Position numbers and translations under genes: made by a program. A DNA stretch of 54,543 nucleotides from Desulfobacteraceae bacterium. Lineage in GTDB: Bacteria; Desulfobacterota; Desulfobacteria; Desulfobacterales; SURF-7. The stretch's first letter is position 1. Each line of letters begins with the position of its first letter. The notes under the pieces were generated by a model. That model ran no database searches, was not told where the DNA came from, and saw only the letters and a program-made list of their open reading frames with translations. The DNA lies in contig QZKS01000033.1 of assembly GCA_003599865.1 (NCBI GenBank), positions 1 to 54,543 of the forward strand, in the 5' to 3' direction. Positions 1-8,102 of the stretch are shown here, one piece after another.

Positions 1-953
1 TTCGTCAAAGCACTTTTCACACGATCAAAAATCGACTCATGAACGATCAGCCTTCTGATGGTCGTGCATCGTTGCCCGGCAGTTCCTACCGCACCGAAAA
101 CAATGGCCGGAATGGCCAGTTTCAGATCCGCATCCTGTGCCAGGATAACGGCATTGTTGCCTCCCAGTTCCAGGATGGTTTTGCCGAATCGGGCTGCTGC
201 AACCTCTGCGACATGGCGTCCGGTGGGAATGGAGCCGGTAAAGGAGATCAGCGGGATTCGATGATCCCGGATCATCTTCTCCCCGATGGATTTGCCGCTG
301 CCGATCACCAGAGAAAATATCCCTTCCGGCAGGCTATCTTCCTTGATCAGACATCCAATAATTTTCTGGATGGCAATGGCCGTTAACGGAACCTTGGAGG
401 AAGGCTTCCAGAGGATTACATCACCGCAGACAGCGCCAATCATGGCATTCCAGGCCCAGACAGCAGCCGGGAAATTAAAGGCGGTAAGAACGCCGACCAC
501 ACCAAGGGGGTGGTACTGTTCAAACATTTTATGCTGTTCCCGTTCCGAAGCAATGGTGCGGCCATAGAGCATCCTGGATTGGCCAACGGAAAAATCGCAG
601 ATGTCGATCATCTCCTGAACCTCTCCCCGTCCTTCCTGAAGGGATTTGCCCATCTCATAAGAGATCAGTCTGCCTAAGGGGTCTTTTTGTTTTCTGAATT
701 CGATTCCGATTTTACGGACCAGTTCTCCTCTTTTGGGCGGCGGCACCATCCGCCAATCGAGAAAGGCACGCCGGGCAGTCTCTATGGTATGCTCCAGGGT
801 TTCAGGAGTGCATGGTTCAACACCGGCGATTTGTTTTCCATCAACCGGAGAGGATATTATGATGTTTTGTTTTTTCGTTGCGGCGGACCAGTGAATTCCG
901 GTGGATGCGCCGGAATTCACCTCTTTGATTCCCAGTTGTTCCAGAAATTCCAT
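1..953 (-). CDS. ALDH7-type aldehyde dehydrogenase, C-terminus beyond window
   Basis: NAD(P)-dependent aldehyde dehydrogenase. The reading frame from the ATG at 953 stays open to base 1, giving 317 residues; the family is usually about 500, so the C-terminal third lies outside. The catalytic Glu is in LELGGNN and the catalytic Cys is residue 296 in GQRCTT. The segment MGKSLQEGRGEVQEMIDICD is typical of the ALDH7/antiquitin group, which oxidises alpha-aminoadipic semialdehyde (piperideine-6-carboxylate) in lysine breakdown; other semialdehyde substrates are possible. The start is supported by GGGAG eight bases upstream. It is transcribed from its own consensus promoter at the end of the upstream protease gene, with a leader of about 190 nt. 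Confidence 0.9.
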   Translation of the reverse strand, partial: MEFLEQLGIKEVNSGASTGIHWSAATKKQNIIISSPVDGKQIAGVEPCTPETLEHTIETARRAFLDWRMVPPPKRGELVRKIGIEFRKQKDPLGRLISYEMGKSLQEGRGEVQEMIDICDFSVGQSRMLYGRTIASEREQHKMFEQYHPLGVVGVLTAFNFPAAVWAWNAMIGAVCGDVILWKPSSKVPLTAIAIQKIIGCLIKEDSLPEGIFSLVIGSGKSIGEKMIRDHRIPLISFTGSIPTGRHVAEVAAARFGKTILELGGNNAVILAQDADLKLAIPAIVFGAVGTAGQRCTTIRRLIVHESIFDRVKSALT

Positions 954-1046
954 TTTTTTTCTCCCTGAATGGGGTTTTTTGGATCTCGGATCTTCAATAG
1001 GTTAAAAAAAAAGATTCTGCTTGATGAGGTTCCTGTTTTTGATGTT

Positions 1047-1118
1047 CTACCGCAGGAGGTTATGGTCAAAAACACGCGAAAAAAAAACGTAAAGAATCGG
1101 ATCGGTCGTTATTTTCAT
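1047..1118 (-). CDS. possible 23-codon upstream ORF in the ALDH leader
   Basis: Inside the long leader between the consensus promoter and the aldehyde dehydrogenase there is a short frame, ATG at 1118 to TAG at 1047, with a Phe-rich middle (VFFSRVF). No good ribosome-binding site precedes it. A weak hairpin (CGGATC pairing with GATCCG, about 1105-1133) overlaps its start and is followed within about 12 bases by a run of nine T. Translation is unproven and this could be chance. Confidence 0.2.
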   Translation of the reverse strand: MKITTDPILYVFFSRVFDHNLLR

Positions 1119-1150
1119 TTGATCCGGAAAGATCGCCGTATTTTGATTGA

Positions 1151-1179
1151 ATTATATCTTTTGGGATCGCAACTGTCAA
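1151..1179 (-). promoter_or_regulatory. perfect-consensus sigma70 promoter for the ALDH gene
   Basis: On the minus strand TTGACA (1179-1174), a 17-base spacer and TATAAT (1156-1151) match the sigma70 consensus in all twelve positions. The -35 box overlaps the TGA stop codon of the HtrA-like gene. The expected start of transcription is near 1143, about 190 bases before the aldehyde dehydrogenase ATG. Confidence 0.8.
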
Positions 1180-3239
1180 GGCGTCACGGGCATGTCCGTT
1201 TCCCATTCCGATTCCAGTTCCAGATATCTGTGGTTGGATCCGCGCAGGATATGCATCACGATGGCTTTTGGTTTTTCCGAAGTCAGTTTTTCCATGATCT
1301 GCCTGAACCGGTTGACATCTGTAACGGTTTGGCTGTTGACTTCGATAATCAGATCATCCACAGAAAGCTCTCCAAGTGCCGCCCAACTTCCGGGCTCCAC
1401 TTCTTCAACGATCACTCCTTGCCGGTTCAATGGCCACTGTTGATCGATTTTTTTCATAAACGAAAGATCGCGCACTGTAAATTCATAATTGTCATCCTGA
1501 TATTTTTCCATTTCCCTGGCTGTTTCAGGGGACCGCGGCAGTGTGACGGACACTATAACCTTTTGATTGTTTCTGCTGATATCCAGATTGACGGTTGATC
1601 CGATCCGGTATTGCCGTATCATACTGGAAAAAACTTCCGAATCTTCGGGAAAGGCAGCCGGAATGGTTTCACCATCCAGTCCAATGATCAGGTCCCCCAC
1701 GAACAGTTCGGTCTTCTTACAAAACTCCTCATCCAGCAGCCGGGTGATGCGAACCCCTTTGAGATCCGGCATGTCCAGAATCTGGGCAATTTCCCTTGTA
1801 ATGACCTGGGTGTTGACTGGAATCCACGCTTTGCGGACTTCACGGCCCTGGTCGGTGGTTTTTTGAATGCCGACCGGAATCACGCTGATGTATGATTGGC
1901 CTTCACGCTCCGCTTCGATGAGTGTCGGAACCGGACCTGTTTTGCCTTTCATGAGGTTACCGGTGATCTCCATAAACATGTTTATATCCTGAACCGGTGC
2001 ATGGTTTATTTTTTTGATAATATCCCTTGGCATGATGACCGGCTTTGCCAGTCCGCCGGGTCCTCCCGGCCTGACGGATGTCACTATAACGCCGCTCTGA
2101 TCGCTCAGTTTTAATTTTTTCCTTGCTTCCGAGGATACATCCCGAATGGTTATCCCCCAGGGTTTTGATTCGACGGTTTCCGGCTCTGCGGGTTCACGTA
2201 ATGTCGGCGTCACGGTCAGGGTGATCTGTTCATGATTACGCCATATTTCAGCCTCTGCTGATTTTCCGATCGGAAGGTTGGCTGTCATCTGATGAAAGAG
2301 CGGCATTTCTTCATAATACTGAAGATTGACAAGGTGTCCTCCGATTCGCAACAAAATATCTCCGGGGACAAATCCTGCAATTTCAGCAGGCGACTCCGCA
2401 ACAACATTGCTGATGATCCCGCCATTTTTTATGGTGGAAAATTTCAGCAGCGGCTGGACCTCAATGCCCAGATAGCTTCTGGTCACGGTTCCTTTCTTTT
2501 TCAGCTGGATGGCAACCTCTTTGGCCAGGTTGGACGGAATGGCACCGCTGAGTCCGAACACAATTTCATTGATGCCGATTATTTCTCCGTTCATGTTCAC
2601 AAGAGGGCCGCCGGAGTTTCCCGGATAGATGGCCGCATCATGACCGATCCACAATACAAAACTGCCGACATCCTCGCCATCCAGACGAAAGGTATATTGA
2701 TCTTTGCGGTATGATTTGGGGATGGTCATCCCGATATTGCTTATAACGCCAAAGGTCACGGACTGGGAAAGGGAAATGGGGCTTCCCATGGCTATGATTT
2801 TTTCTCCGACCCGAACCAGCGATGAGTCACCAAACACGGCATAGGGATAGATCCTGTCCGGATCCGATGTAAGCCGGATAACGGCAATATCCGATAATGC
2901 ATCCGTACCGATCACTTCTGCCTCTATTTCTTCGTTATCCGAGAGCGTACATCTCAGCCTTACCGCATGACCGACAACATGATGATTGGTGATGATGTGA
3001 CCGTCCGGAGAGATGATCGTGCCGCTTCCTGTTGATTCGCTTTTGATCTCTCTTCCTGCATGATAGGAGGTGGAAAGGGCATGGATTTTCACCAGAGCGG
3101 GTTTTACCATTCTGATAGCCTGTTTGATGGAATCCTCAGGTTTGTCTGGAGTGGAATCTGCATAACCGATGCCGGCACAGACGACACAAAGAATGCACTG
3201 CAGGATCAAGCATGCAAGTTTGATGTTTTTATCGATCAT
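1176..3239 (-). CDS. HtrA/Deg-type serine protease with four PDZ-like domains
   Basis: Exported trypsin-like protease for envelope protein quality control. Residues 1-27 form a signal peptide ending GYA. The protease domain (about 38-250) has an intact triad: His87 in TNHHVV, Asp117 in SDIAV, Ser209 in GNSGGP. About four PDZ-like segments follow (roughly 255-345, 360-455, 470-568 and 585-672). At 687 residues it is clearly longer than DegP/DegQ (about 450-480, two PDZ). GGGAG lies just upstream of the start. It is 24 bases downstream of a paralogue-like gene lacking catalytic residues, and the two probably form an operon. Fold and activity are confident; the physiological substrate is unknown. 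Confidence 0.9.
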   Translation of the reverse strand: MIDKNIKLACLILQCILCVVCAGIGYADSTPDKPEDSIKQAIRMVKPALVKIHALSTSYHAGREIKSESTGSGTIISPDGHIITNHHVVGHAVRLRCTLSDNEEIEAEVIGTDALSDIAVIRLTSDPDRIYPYAVFGDSSLVRVGEKIIAMGSPISLSQSVTFGVISNIGMTIPKSYRKDQYTFRLDGEDVGSFVLWIGHDAAIYPGNSGGPLVNMNGEIIGINEIVFGLSGAIPSNLAKEVAIQLKKKGTVTRSYLGIEVQPLLKFSTIKNGGIISNVVAESPAEIAGFVPGDILLRIGGHLVNLQYYEEMPLFHQMTANLPIGKSAEAEIWRNHEQITLTVTPTLREPAEPETVESKPWGITIRDVSSEARKKLKLSDQSGVIVTSVRPGGPGGLAKPVIMPRDIIKKINHAPVQDINMFMEITGNLMKGKTGPVPTLIEAEREGQSYISVIPVGIQKTTDQGREVRKAWIPVNTQVITREIAQILDMPDLKGVRITRLLDEEFCKKTELFVGDLIIGLDGETIPAAFPEDSEVFSSMIRQYRIGSTVNLDISRNNQKVIVSVTLPRSPETAREMEKYQDDNYEFTVRDLSFMKKIDQQWPLNRQGVIVEEVEPGSWAALGELSVDDLIIEVNSQTVTDVNRFRQIMEKLTSEKPKAIVMHILRGSNHRYLELESEWETDMPVTP

Positions 3240-3263
3240 AAAAGGACTCCCAATAATAATCCA

Positions 3264-4061
3264 TTATTTCAATTCGTTCGCAGGGGTTTCGATTTTCGGT
3301 GCCTGGGCGGCAATTTCCATGATATCATCTGCCGGAAGAATCACAAACATGGCCGGCGGGTTGGTATCCCCGGAAGGATTATACCGGAGCAGCATATTAC
3401 CGATCCAGCTGCCATTTTCCGCAAAAATGGGAGCTCCCAGCTCCCTGGTGAAAAACGGGATATAAACGGTCCGGGGTTTGGTCACAATTGCATGGATTCT
3501 ATCCATGGAAATGGTTGCTGCGCGGCTTCCCAGTTTTGGAAGCCTGCCAAGAGAAAACACAAGATCCATGACTTCAGGCGTACCTTTTTTGACCGTCCAG
3601 AGAGAATGAAAGGAAAGTTCATTCTCTTTAGCCGGACGGATGAAGGCCAGATCCAGGTCGCGATCCCGCAAGACAATCGTGCCCGGGATCTCTTTTCCAT
3701 CAGACAGGATGATTATGATATCTCCCAGTTCGGATTCAAGTCTCATCTGGGATCCGGTCTTTCGTTTAATATTTTCCTCTGCCATTTTATCCGGTTCCGT
3801 TGTGTTCAGGGAAATCAGTGTCAGACCCGCCGGGGTTAGTATGGTTCCGGTTGTTTCGGTTTTGGATTCACTTTTTTTCTTTTCATTACCATTCATGAAT
3901 AAACGGAATTTAATGATCAGGGAAACCCTGACAACAGCCTCCTGATGGTTGTTGAAAATGGAGCGGCCTGCCGAAGCGATATCATCTGCAATGCAATTAT
4001 TTGAAAATATAATAAGAAATGCTGTAATAACAGGAATCGCTATACTTTTCGGGGATAACAT
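3264..4061 (-). CDS. exported trypsin-fold pseudoprotease, partner of the HtrA protein
   Basis: A 265-residue protein with an N-terminal signal segment (residues 4-25). Its body follows the trypsin/HtrA pattern: a TTGTILTPAGL strand, an Asp in LDLAFIRP (Asp137) and a late GAPIFAENGSWIG strand. Where HtrA has the catalytic His it reads TLISLN, and where HtrA has GNSGGP it reads RELGAP, so both His and Ser are gone and no PDZ domain follows. I place the start at the ATG at 4061 (AAAGGG eight bases upstream, then directly a signal peptide) rather than at upstream in-frame ATGs. Probably cotranscribed with the active protease; a regulatory or scaffolding role is inference. Confidence 0.7.
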   Translation of the reverse strand: MLSPKSIAIPVITAFLIIFSNNCIADDIASAGRSIFNNHQEAVVRVSLIIKFRLFMNGNEKKKSESKTETTGTILTPAGLTLISLNTTEPDKMAEENIKRKTGSQMRLESELGDIIIILSDGKEIPGTIVLRDRDLDLAFIRPAKENELSFHSLWTVKKGTPEVMDLVFSLGRLPKLGSRAATISMDRIHAIVTKPRTVYIPFFTRELGAPIFAENGSWIGNMLLRYNPSGDTNPPAMFVILPADDIMEIAAQAPKIETPANELK

Positions 4062-4274
4062 GCAATAAGCCCTTTGGTTGAAGTTTATTCTGGATCGGGA
4101 CAATATGGGTTCCATTCCTATCAATGGACATGGACGCGAATATATGGGTCATGCGGTGTGGTGTCAAGCCGGAAGATGCAAAATGCGGAATTGATTACCG
4201 GTCTGGTTTTTCTGCATCACCCGGATCGCATAGTATAACGAGGGATCCGGTCAGTCCGGAAAAAGGTGGTGTAT

Positions 4275-5027
4275 ATGAGCTGGATGGGAAAGCTGGTCGG
4301 CGGCGCCATTGGATTTGTGCTGGGCGGGCCGATTGGGGCGATTGCAGGGGCAACATTCGGGCATGCATTTGATATCGATGATGATCCGCATTCATCGATC
4401 CGGAATACCGTGTTGTCATCCGGTGAAACATCACAGCTGACATTTTTTGTGGCAACCTTTTCCATGCTGGCACAACTGGCAAAAGCAGACGGACAAATAT
4501 CGGAAAAAGAAATTGATTCCATCCAATCCTTTATGACCAGGGATCTTCACCTGGATGAACAAAGCCGGAATGTTGCCATGCGTCTTTTCCATGCCGCGAT
4601 TCAGTCACCGGAGCCGTTCAGTGAATTCGCAACCCAGTTTTTTAATCAGTTCCAGGCACAACCACAGTTCCTTACCCTGATGATTGATATTCTGGTGCGC
4701 GTTTCCGTGTCGGATGGCCGGATGAGTCATAAAGAGGAATCTCTGATCCTGGAAGCCGTACGAATCTTCCGGTTCAACCTTGATACGTACAGACATATCA
4801 AATCTAAATACGTCGAAGATTTTCAAAAATACTATGCTGTCTTAAACAGTGAACAAACCGATACCAATGAACAGATTAAAAAGCAGTATCGAAAACTGGT
4901 TTTTGAATATCATCCGGATAAAATTGCATCAAAAGGTTTTCCGGAGGAATTTATCAGATTTGCAAATGATAAATTTCGTGAGATCCAGGAGGCATACGAG
5001 ATAATACGCAAGGAGAGAAGAATGTAG
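4275..5027 (+). CDS. djlA: DjlA-like co-chaperone (TerB domain plus J domain)
   Basis: A 250-residue J-domain protein that would stimulate the DnaK ATPase near the membrane. A Gly-rich hydrophobic N-terminus (residues 5-33, GKLVGGAIGFVLGG) acts as the membrane anchor typical of DjlA. A TerB-like helical domain spans about 55-170, with the acidic ADGQIS and SDGRMS loops. A C-terminal J domain carries HPD at 213-215. The start is the ATG at 4275, because AAGGTGG lies just upstream; a GTG nine bases earlier is less likely. It is divergent from the pseudoprotease gene and convergent with mtaB. Confidence 0.88.
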   Translation: MSWMGKLVGGAIGFVLGGPIGAIAGATFGHAFDIDDDPHSSIRNTVLSSGETSQLTFFVATFSMLAQLAKADGQISEKEIDSIQSFMTRDLHLDEQSRNVAMRLFHAAIQSPEPFSEFATQFFNQFQAQPQFLTLMIDILVRVSVSDGRMSHKEESLILEAVRIFRFNLDTYRHIKSKYVEDFQKYYAVLNSEQTDTNEQIKKQYRKLVFEYHPDKIASKGFPEEFIRFANDKFREIQEAYEIIRKERRM

Positions 5028-5054
5028 AGGGATGAGTTTCGAACCGGTTTTGAA

Positions 5055-6377
5055 TTAATGCAGGATACCCAATACGGTTGTGGAATCTATCTGCTCAATG
5101 AGCTGAATCGAAATCAGGCTGTTTTTTAACGAGTCCGGACCGTCCAATAGAACGGTAATATAATTTGCCGTTATTCCTTTTAACAGATTCGTTTTCTTAT
5201 CCCTTGCTTCTTCCACCAGAATAACCATATTTCTGCCGATAAAATTTTGGAAAAACAGATTTTTTTTCCGGATTCCCAGTTCTCTCATGTCCCGGCATCT
5301 TTCCTTGATGGCCGCTTGGGGAACCGGATTCGGATAACGGGCAGCAGGCGTTCCCTTTCTGGAAGAATAGGGGAAGACATGAAGATAAGAGACCGGCAGT
5401 TCCTGAATCAGTTGATAGGTATTCTGAAACTCGTTCCGGGTTTCACCAGGAAAACCGATGAGCACATCAACTCCGATGGCGGCGTCCGGAATACTTTGAT
5501 GGATGAAGGAGATCAGTTTTCCGAATTGTTCTCCGGTATAGGGCCGTTTCATTTTTTTCAAGATGGTGTCATCACCGCTTTGCAGAGGGATATGAAAATG
5601 GTTGCAAAGCTTTGCAGAAGAAGCGACCAGTTCAACGATGTCGGTTGTCAATTCGTGGGGCTCTATAGAAGAAAAGCGAACCCTGTCAATACTGCTCCTG
5701 TCTTCAATCATCTTGAGAAGCTTGAATAAGGAATTTTTACCGGTAGGAAAATCCCTTCCATAACAGCCCAGATGGATTCCGGTAAGAACGACTTCTTTGT
5801 ACCCTGCGGATGAAAACAGCTCAATTTTCCGGAGAACATCTTCTGCCGGCATGCTTCTGCTCCTTCCTCTTGTATACGGAACAATACAATAGGTACAAAA
5901 TGCATCACATCCATCCTGTATTTTTAAAAAGGGTCTTGTCCGGTCCCCGGAGATATCGACAATAGTCTGTTTGAAAATTTCTTCCCGGCCGATATCCGGA
6001 ACAATGACGATCGGTGATTCCGGCTTTTGACTGCCGATTGTTGAAAGGAGAGCCTGGGGAATCCGGTGTTTGAGAGCGGATCCGATAATATCATGGATTC
6101 CTTTAATCTGTTTCAGTTCCTCTGTTCCGTTTTGCGCATAACATCCTGTCACGACAATCCTTGCATTGGGATTGGATCGAATGGCCTGGCGGATGGCCTG
6201 ACGGGACTGCATGGATGCCTTTTGCGTAACCGTGCAGGTGTTGATGACAACAACATCCGATTCTTCATCCGGTACAGAGGAACCCCATCCGGATTCTTCC
6301 AGAAACCGGCCGATGGCTTCGGATTCAAACTGATTGACCTTGCATCCCAGCGTAGTGATTTTATATTTGTACTTCAT
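5055..6377 (-). CDS. mtaB: tRNA t6A37 methylthiotransferase MtaB
   Basis: Radical-SAM enzyme converting t6A to ms2t6A at position 37 of ANN-decoding tRNAs. The 440-residue protein has the MTTase cysteines C12 (GCKVNQ), C48 (NTCTVT) and C79 (TGCYAQ), the radical-SAM cluster C157-x3-C161-x2-C164, and a C-terminal TRAM-like tail. GCKVNQFES is the MtaB rather than the MiaB or RimO form. The ATG at 6377 overlaps the mnmA stop as ATGA, so I prefer it to an ATG six codons upstream; the overlap implies translational coupling. Last gene of the NIL-ferredoxin-mnmA-mtaB operon. Confidence 0.93.
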   Translation of the reverse strand: MKYKYKITTLGCKVNQFESEAIGRFLEESGWGSSVPDEESDVVVINTCTVTQKASMQSRQAIRQAIRSNPNARIVVTGCYAQNGTEELKQIKGIHDIIGSALKHRIPQALLSTIGSQKPESPIVIVPDIGREEIFKQTIVDISGDRTRPFLKIQDGCDAFCTYCIVPYTRGRSRSMPAEDVLRKIELFSSAGYKEVVLTGIHLGCYGRDFPTGKNSLFKLLKMIEDRSSIDRVRFSSIEPHELTTDIVELVASSAKLCNHFHIPLQSGDDTILKKMKRPYTGEQFGKLISFIHQSIPDAAIGVDVLIGFPGETRNEFQNTYQLIQELPVSYLHVFPYSSRKGTPAARYPNPVPQAAIKERCRDMRELGIRKKNLFFQNFIGRNMVILVEEARDKKTNLLKGITANYITVLLDGPDSLKNSLISIQLIEQIDSTTVLGILH

Positions 6378-7456
6378 GCGTCGCGGGAAATCCATCCTCC
6401 TCCGATAACCTCATTGCCGATGTAAAATACCGCTCCCTGCCCGGGGGTTACCGAGAGTTGCGGTGTCTGAAAAGATATCGTGGCGGCATTCAAATCATCT
6501 TCCGTTATTGTTGCAGGCGCAGGCTTGTGATGGTACCGGATTTTTACGCTGCAGGTGATCGGGAATGACGATGGCTTGATGATCCAGTTTATATTCTCTG
6601 CTTTGCAGACGGAGGAAAAGAGATCCTCTATTTCTCCTACGATCAGCCGGTTGTTTGTTGTATCCAGCTGCAATACATAATACGGGTTTGGAGCAGGGCA
6701 ATTGATGCCTCTTCTCTGACCAATGGTAAAATGATGGAGCCCGTTGTGTTTACCGATGGTTTTCCCATGTTTGTCGATAATCATGCCGGGTCTGAAAAGA
6801 ATGTTCCGATCCTGAAAAAAATCAACATAGGAATTCCCATGAATAAAACATATATCCTGGCTTTCCTTATGAGTAACCGGCTTTAATCCGTTCTCTTCTG
6901 CGATTTTGATCACGTTGGCCTTGTGCATTGATCCCAATGGAAAACAGGCATCCATGAGTTGTTCCTGAGAAAGAAAGGCAAGAAAGTACGATTGATCCTT
7001 CCGGGGATCATCGCCCTTGAGAAGATGTGCCGTCCCATCATGATCCATATGCTTTTGAACGTAATGACCGGTTGCAAGCCGTTCGGCACCAAGCGATTTC
7101 GCATACTGGAGAAGAATATCAAATTTTATTCTGGAGTTGCATACCAGGCAGGGATTGGGCGTTCTTCCTTCCAGGTAGGACGTTATGAAGTATTGAACAA
7201 CGTGCTCCTGAAATTCTTTCCGGCAGTCCAGCACGCTGATGGGAATGCCGAGCTGATCTTCCATTATTTTCATTTTATCCACTACCGGATGATGATGCGG
7301 ATGCCGGGTTTTTCTGTCCTGCTGATTCATGAACCTTGTTTCAAATCCGGTGATAAAATGTACCCCCATAACATCATGGCCGTTCTGTTTTAACAGCAAG
7401 GCTGCGGTAAGGGAGTCAACGCCGCCGCTGATGGCAACTGCAGTTCTGGGTTTCAT
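6374..7456 (-). CDS. mnmA: tRNA-specific 2-thiouridylase MnmA
   Basis: Installs the 2-thio group of s2U34 in the Lys, Glu and Gln tRNAs. 360 residues, normal length. The ATP-pyrophosphatase loop SGGVDS is at 10-15. The two catalytic cysteines align to C106 (in NPCLVCN) and C203 (SQDICF). The usual Asp of the NPDxxCN motif is replaced by Cys103, giving a three-cysteine set like that of iron-sulfur-dependent thiolases (see findings). It starts one base after the stop of the NIL-ferredoxin gene and its stop overlaps the mtaB start. Confidence 0.95.
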   Translation of the reverse strand: MKPRTAVAISGGVDSLTAALLLKQNGHDVMGVHFITGFETRFMNQQDRKTRHPHHHPVVDKMKIMEDQLGIPISVLDCRKEFQEHVVQYFITSYLEGRTPNPCLVCNSRIKFDILLQYAKSLGAERLATGHYVQKHMDHDGTAHLLKGDDPRKDQSYFLAFLSQEQLMDACFPLGSMHKANVIKIAEENGLKPVTHKESQDICFIHGNSYVDFFQDRNILFRPGMIIDKHGKTIGKHNGLHHFTIGQRRGINCPAPNPYYVLQLDTTNNRLIVGEIEDLFSSVCKAENINWIIKPSSFPITCSVKIRYHHKPAPATITEDDLNAATISFQTPQLSVTPGQGAVFYIGNEVIGGGWISRDA

Positions 7457-7457
7457 T

Positions 7458-7883
7458 TTAAAAAAAGGTTTCAGAGGTAGGTTGGACCTTCATTGCCCGT
7501 GTGGGGCAGGCAGGAACACACAACTCGCATACACTGCATTTTTGAATGTTAAATTCGATGGACATTTCCGGGCGTTTCACAGACAATGCTCCAGTCGGGC
7601 AAACGGCGGTACAGGCGCCGCAATGGATACATTTATCGACATCACGGGTGACCTCCTGGGATGCATTTTGAACCTGGATACCCTGATCACGGAGAAAGGT
7701 CATTCCTTTTTTAAAGTCCTTTTTGGCACCGGTAACCTCAATTACCATGATACCTTCTTTTCTGGGAAATATCGTTGCCTTCAGGATGGTAAATGTAAGA
7801 TCAAAGTCTTTGGACAGATAGCAAACGGTTGGTTTTGAAACACCTGTATTGGGAAACCGAAGCAGCAAAATTTTCGAATACAA
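7458..7883 (-). CDS. NIL-domain ferredoxin (two 4Fe-4S clusters)
   Basis: A 141-residue protein. The N-terminal NIL domain (about 1-75, KILLLRFPNTGVSKPTV) resembles the small-molecule-binding domain at the end of methionine ABC ATPases. It is followed by two CxxCxxCxxxCP clusters (Cys 85, 88, 91, 95 and 116, 119, 122, 126). Related NIL-ferredoxins act in sulfur incorporation, for example homocysteine synthesis in methanogens. The start appears to be TTG at 7883, six bases after GGGAGG. It sits one base before mnmA, so a role in reducing power or sulfur transfer for tRNA thiolation is a reasonable inference. Confidence 0.88.
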   Translation of the reverse strand: MYSKILLLRFPNTGVSKPTVCYLSKDFDLTFTILKATIFPRKEGIMVIEVTGAKKDFKKGMTFLRDQGIQVQNASQEVTRDVDKCIHCGACTAVCPTGALSVKRPEMSIEFNIQKCSVCELCVPACPTRAMKVQPTSETFF

Positions 7884-7923
7884 TCCAGACCTCCCGGAAT
7901 TTTAGAATAAAAAACTTGGGGTG

Positions 7924-7952
7924 AATGTAAAAGGTATCCTTTCAGAAGTCAA
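7924..7952 (-). promoter_or_regulatory. probable promoter of the NIL-ferredoxin/mnmA/mtaB operon
   Basis: On the minus strand TTGACT (7952-7947), a 17-base spacer and TACATT (7929-7924) lie about 40 bases upstream of the TTG start. The -35 matches five of six bases and the -10 four of six. Confidence 0.5.
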
Positions 7953-8001
7953 TATTTATCACAATCCATATTCCACAGATTGGAGCCGTATGGATTCGAA
8001 T

Positions 8002-8030
8002 TTGACGCGGACATTTTTTTCGATTACAGT
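8002..8030 (+). promoter_or_regulatory. probable promoter of the acyltransferase-hydrolase gene
   Basis: TTGACG (8002-8007), a 17-base spacer and TACAGT (8025-8030), about 70 bases before the ATG at 8103. It is divergent from the promoter at 7924-7952. Confidence 0.4.
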
Positions 8031-8102
8031 TTAAAGATAATATGCTAAAATTGTAACAGGATTTTTCAATCAATCACATTTTTTTGATACGGAGAGAGGG
8101 AT

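Noticed and set aside
3060-3839. 259-codon plus-strand open frame
   Set aside because: Antisense across the pseudoprotease-HtrA junction; Cys/His/Phe-rich and without family motifs.
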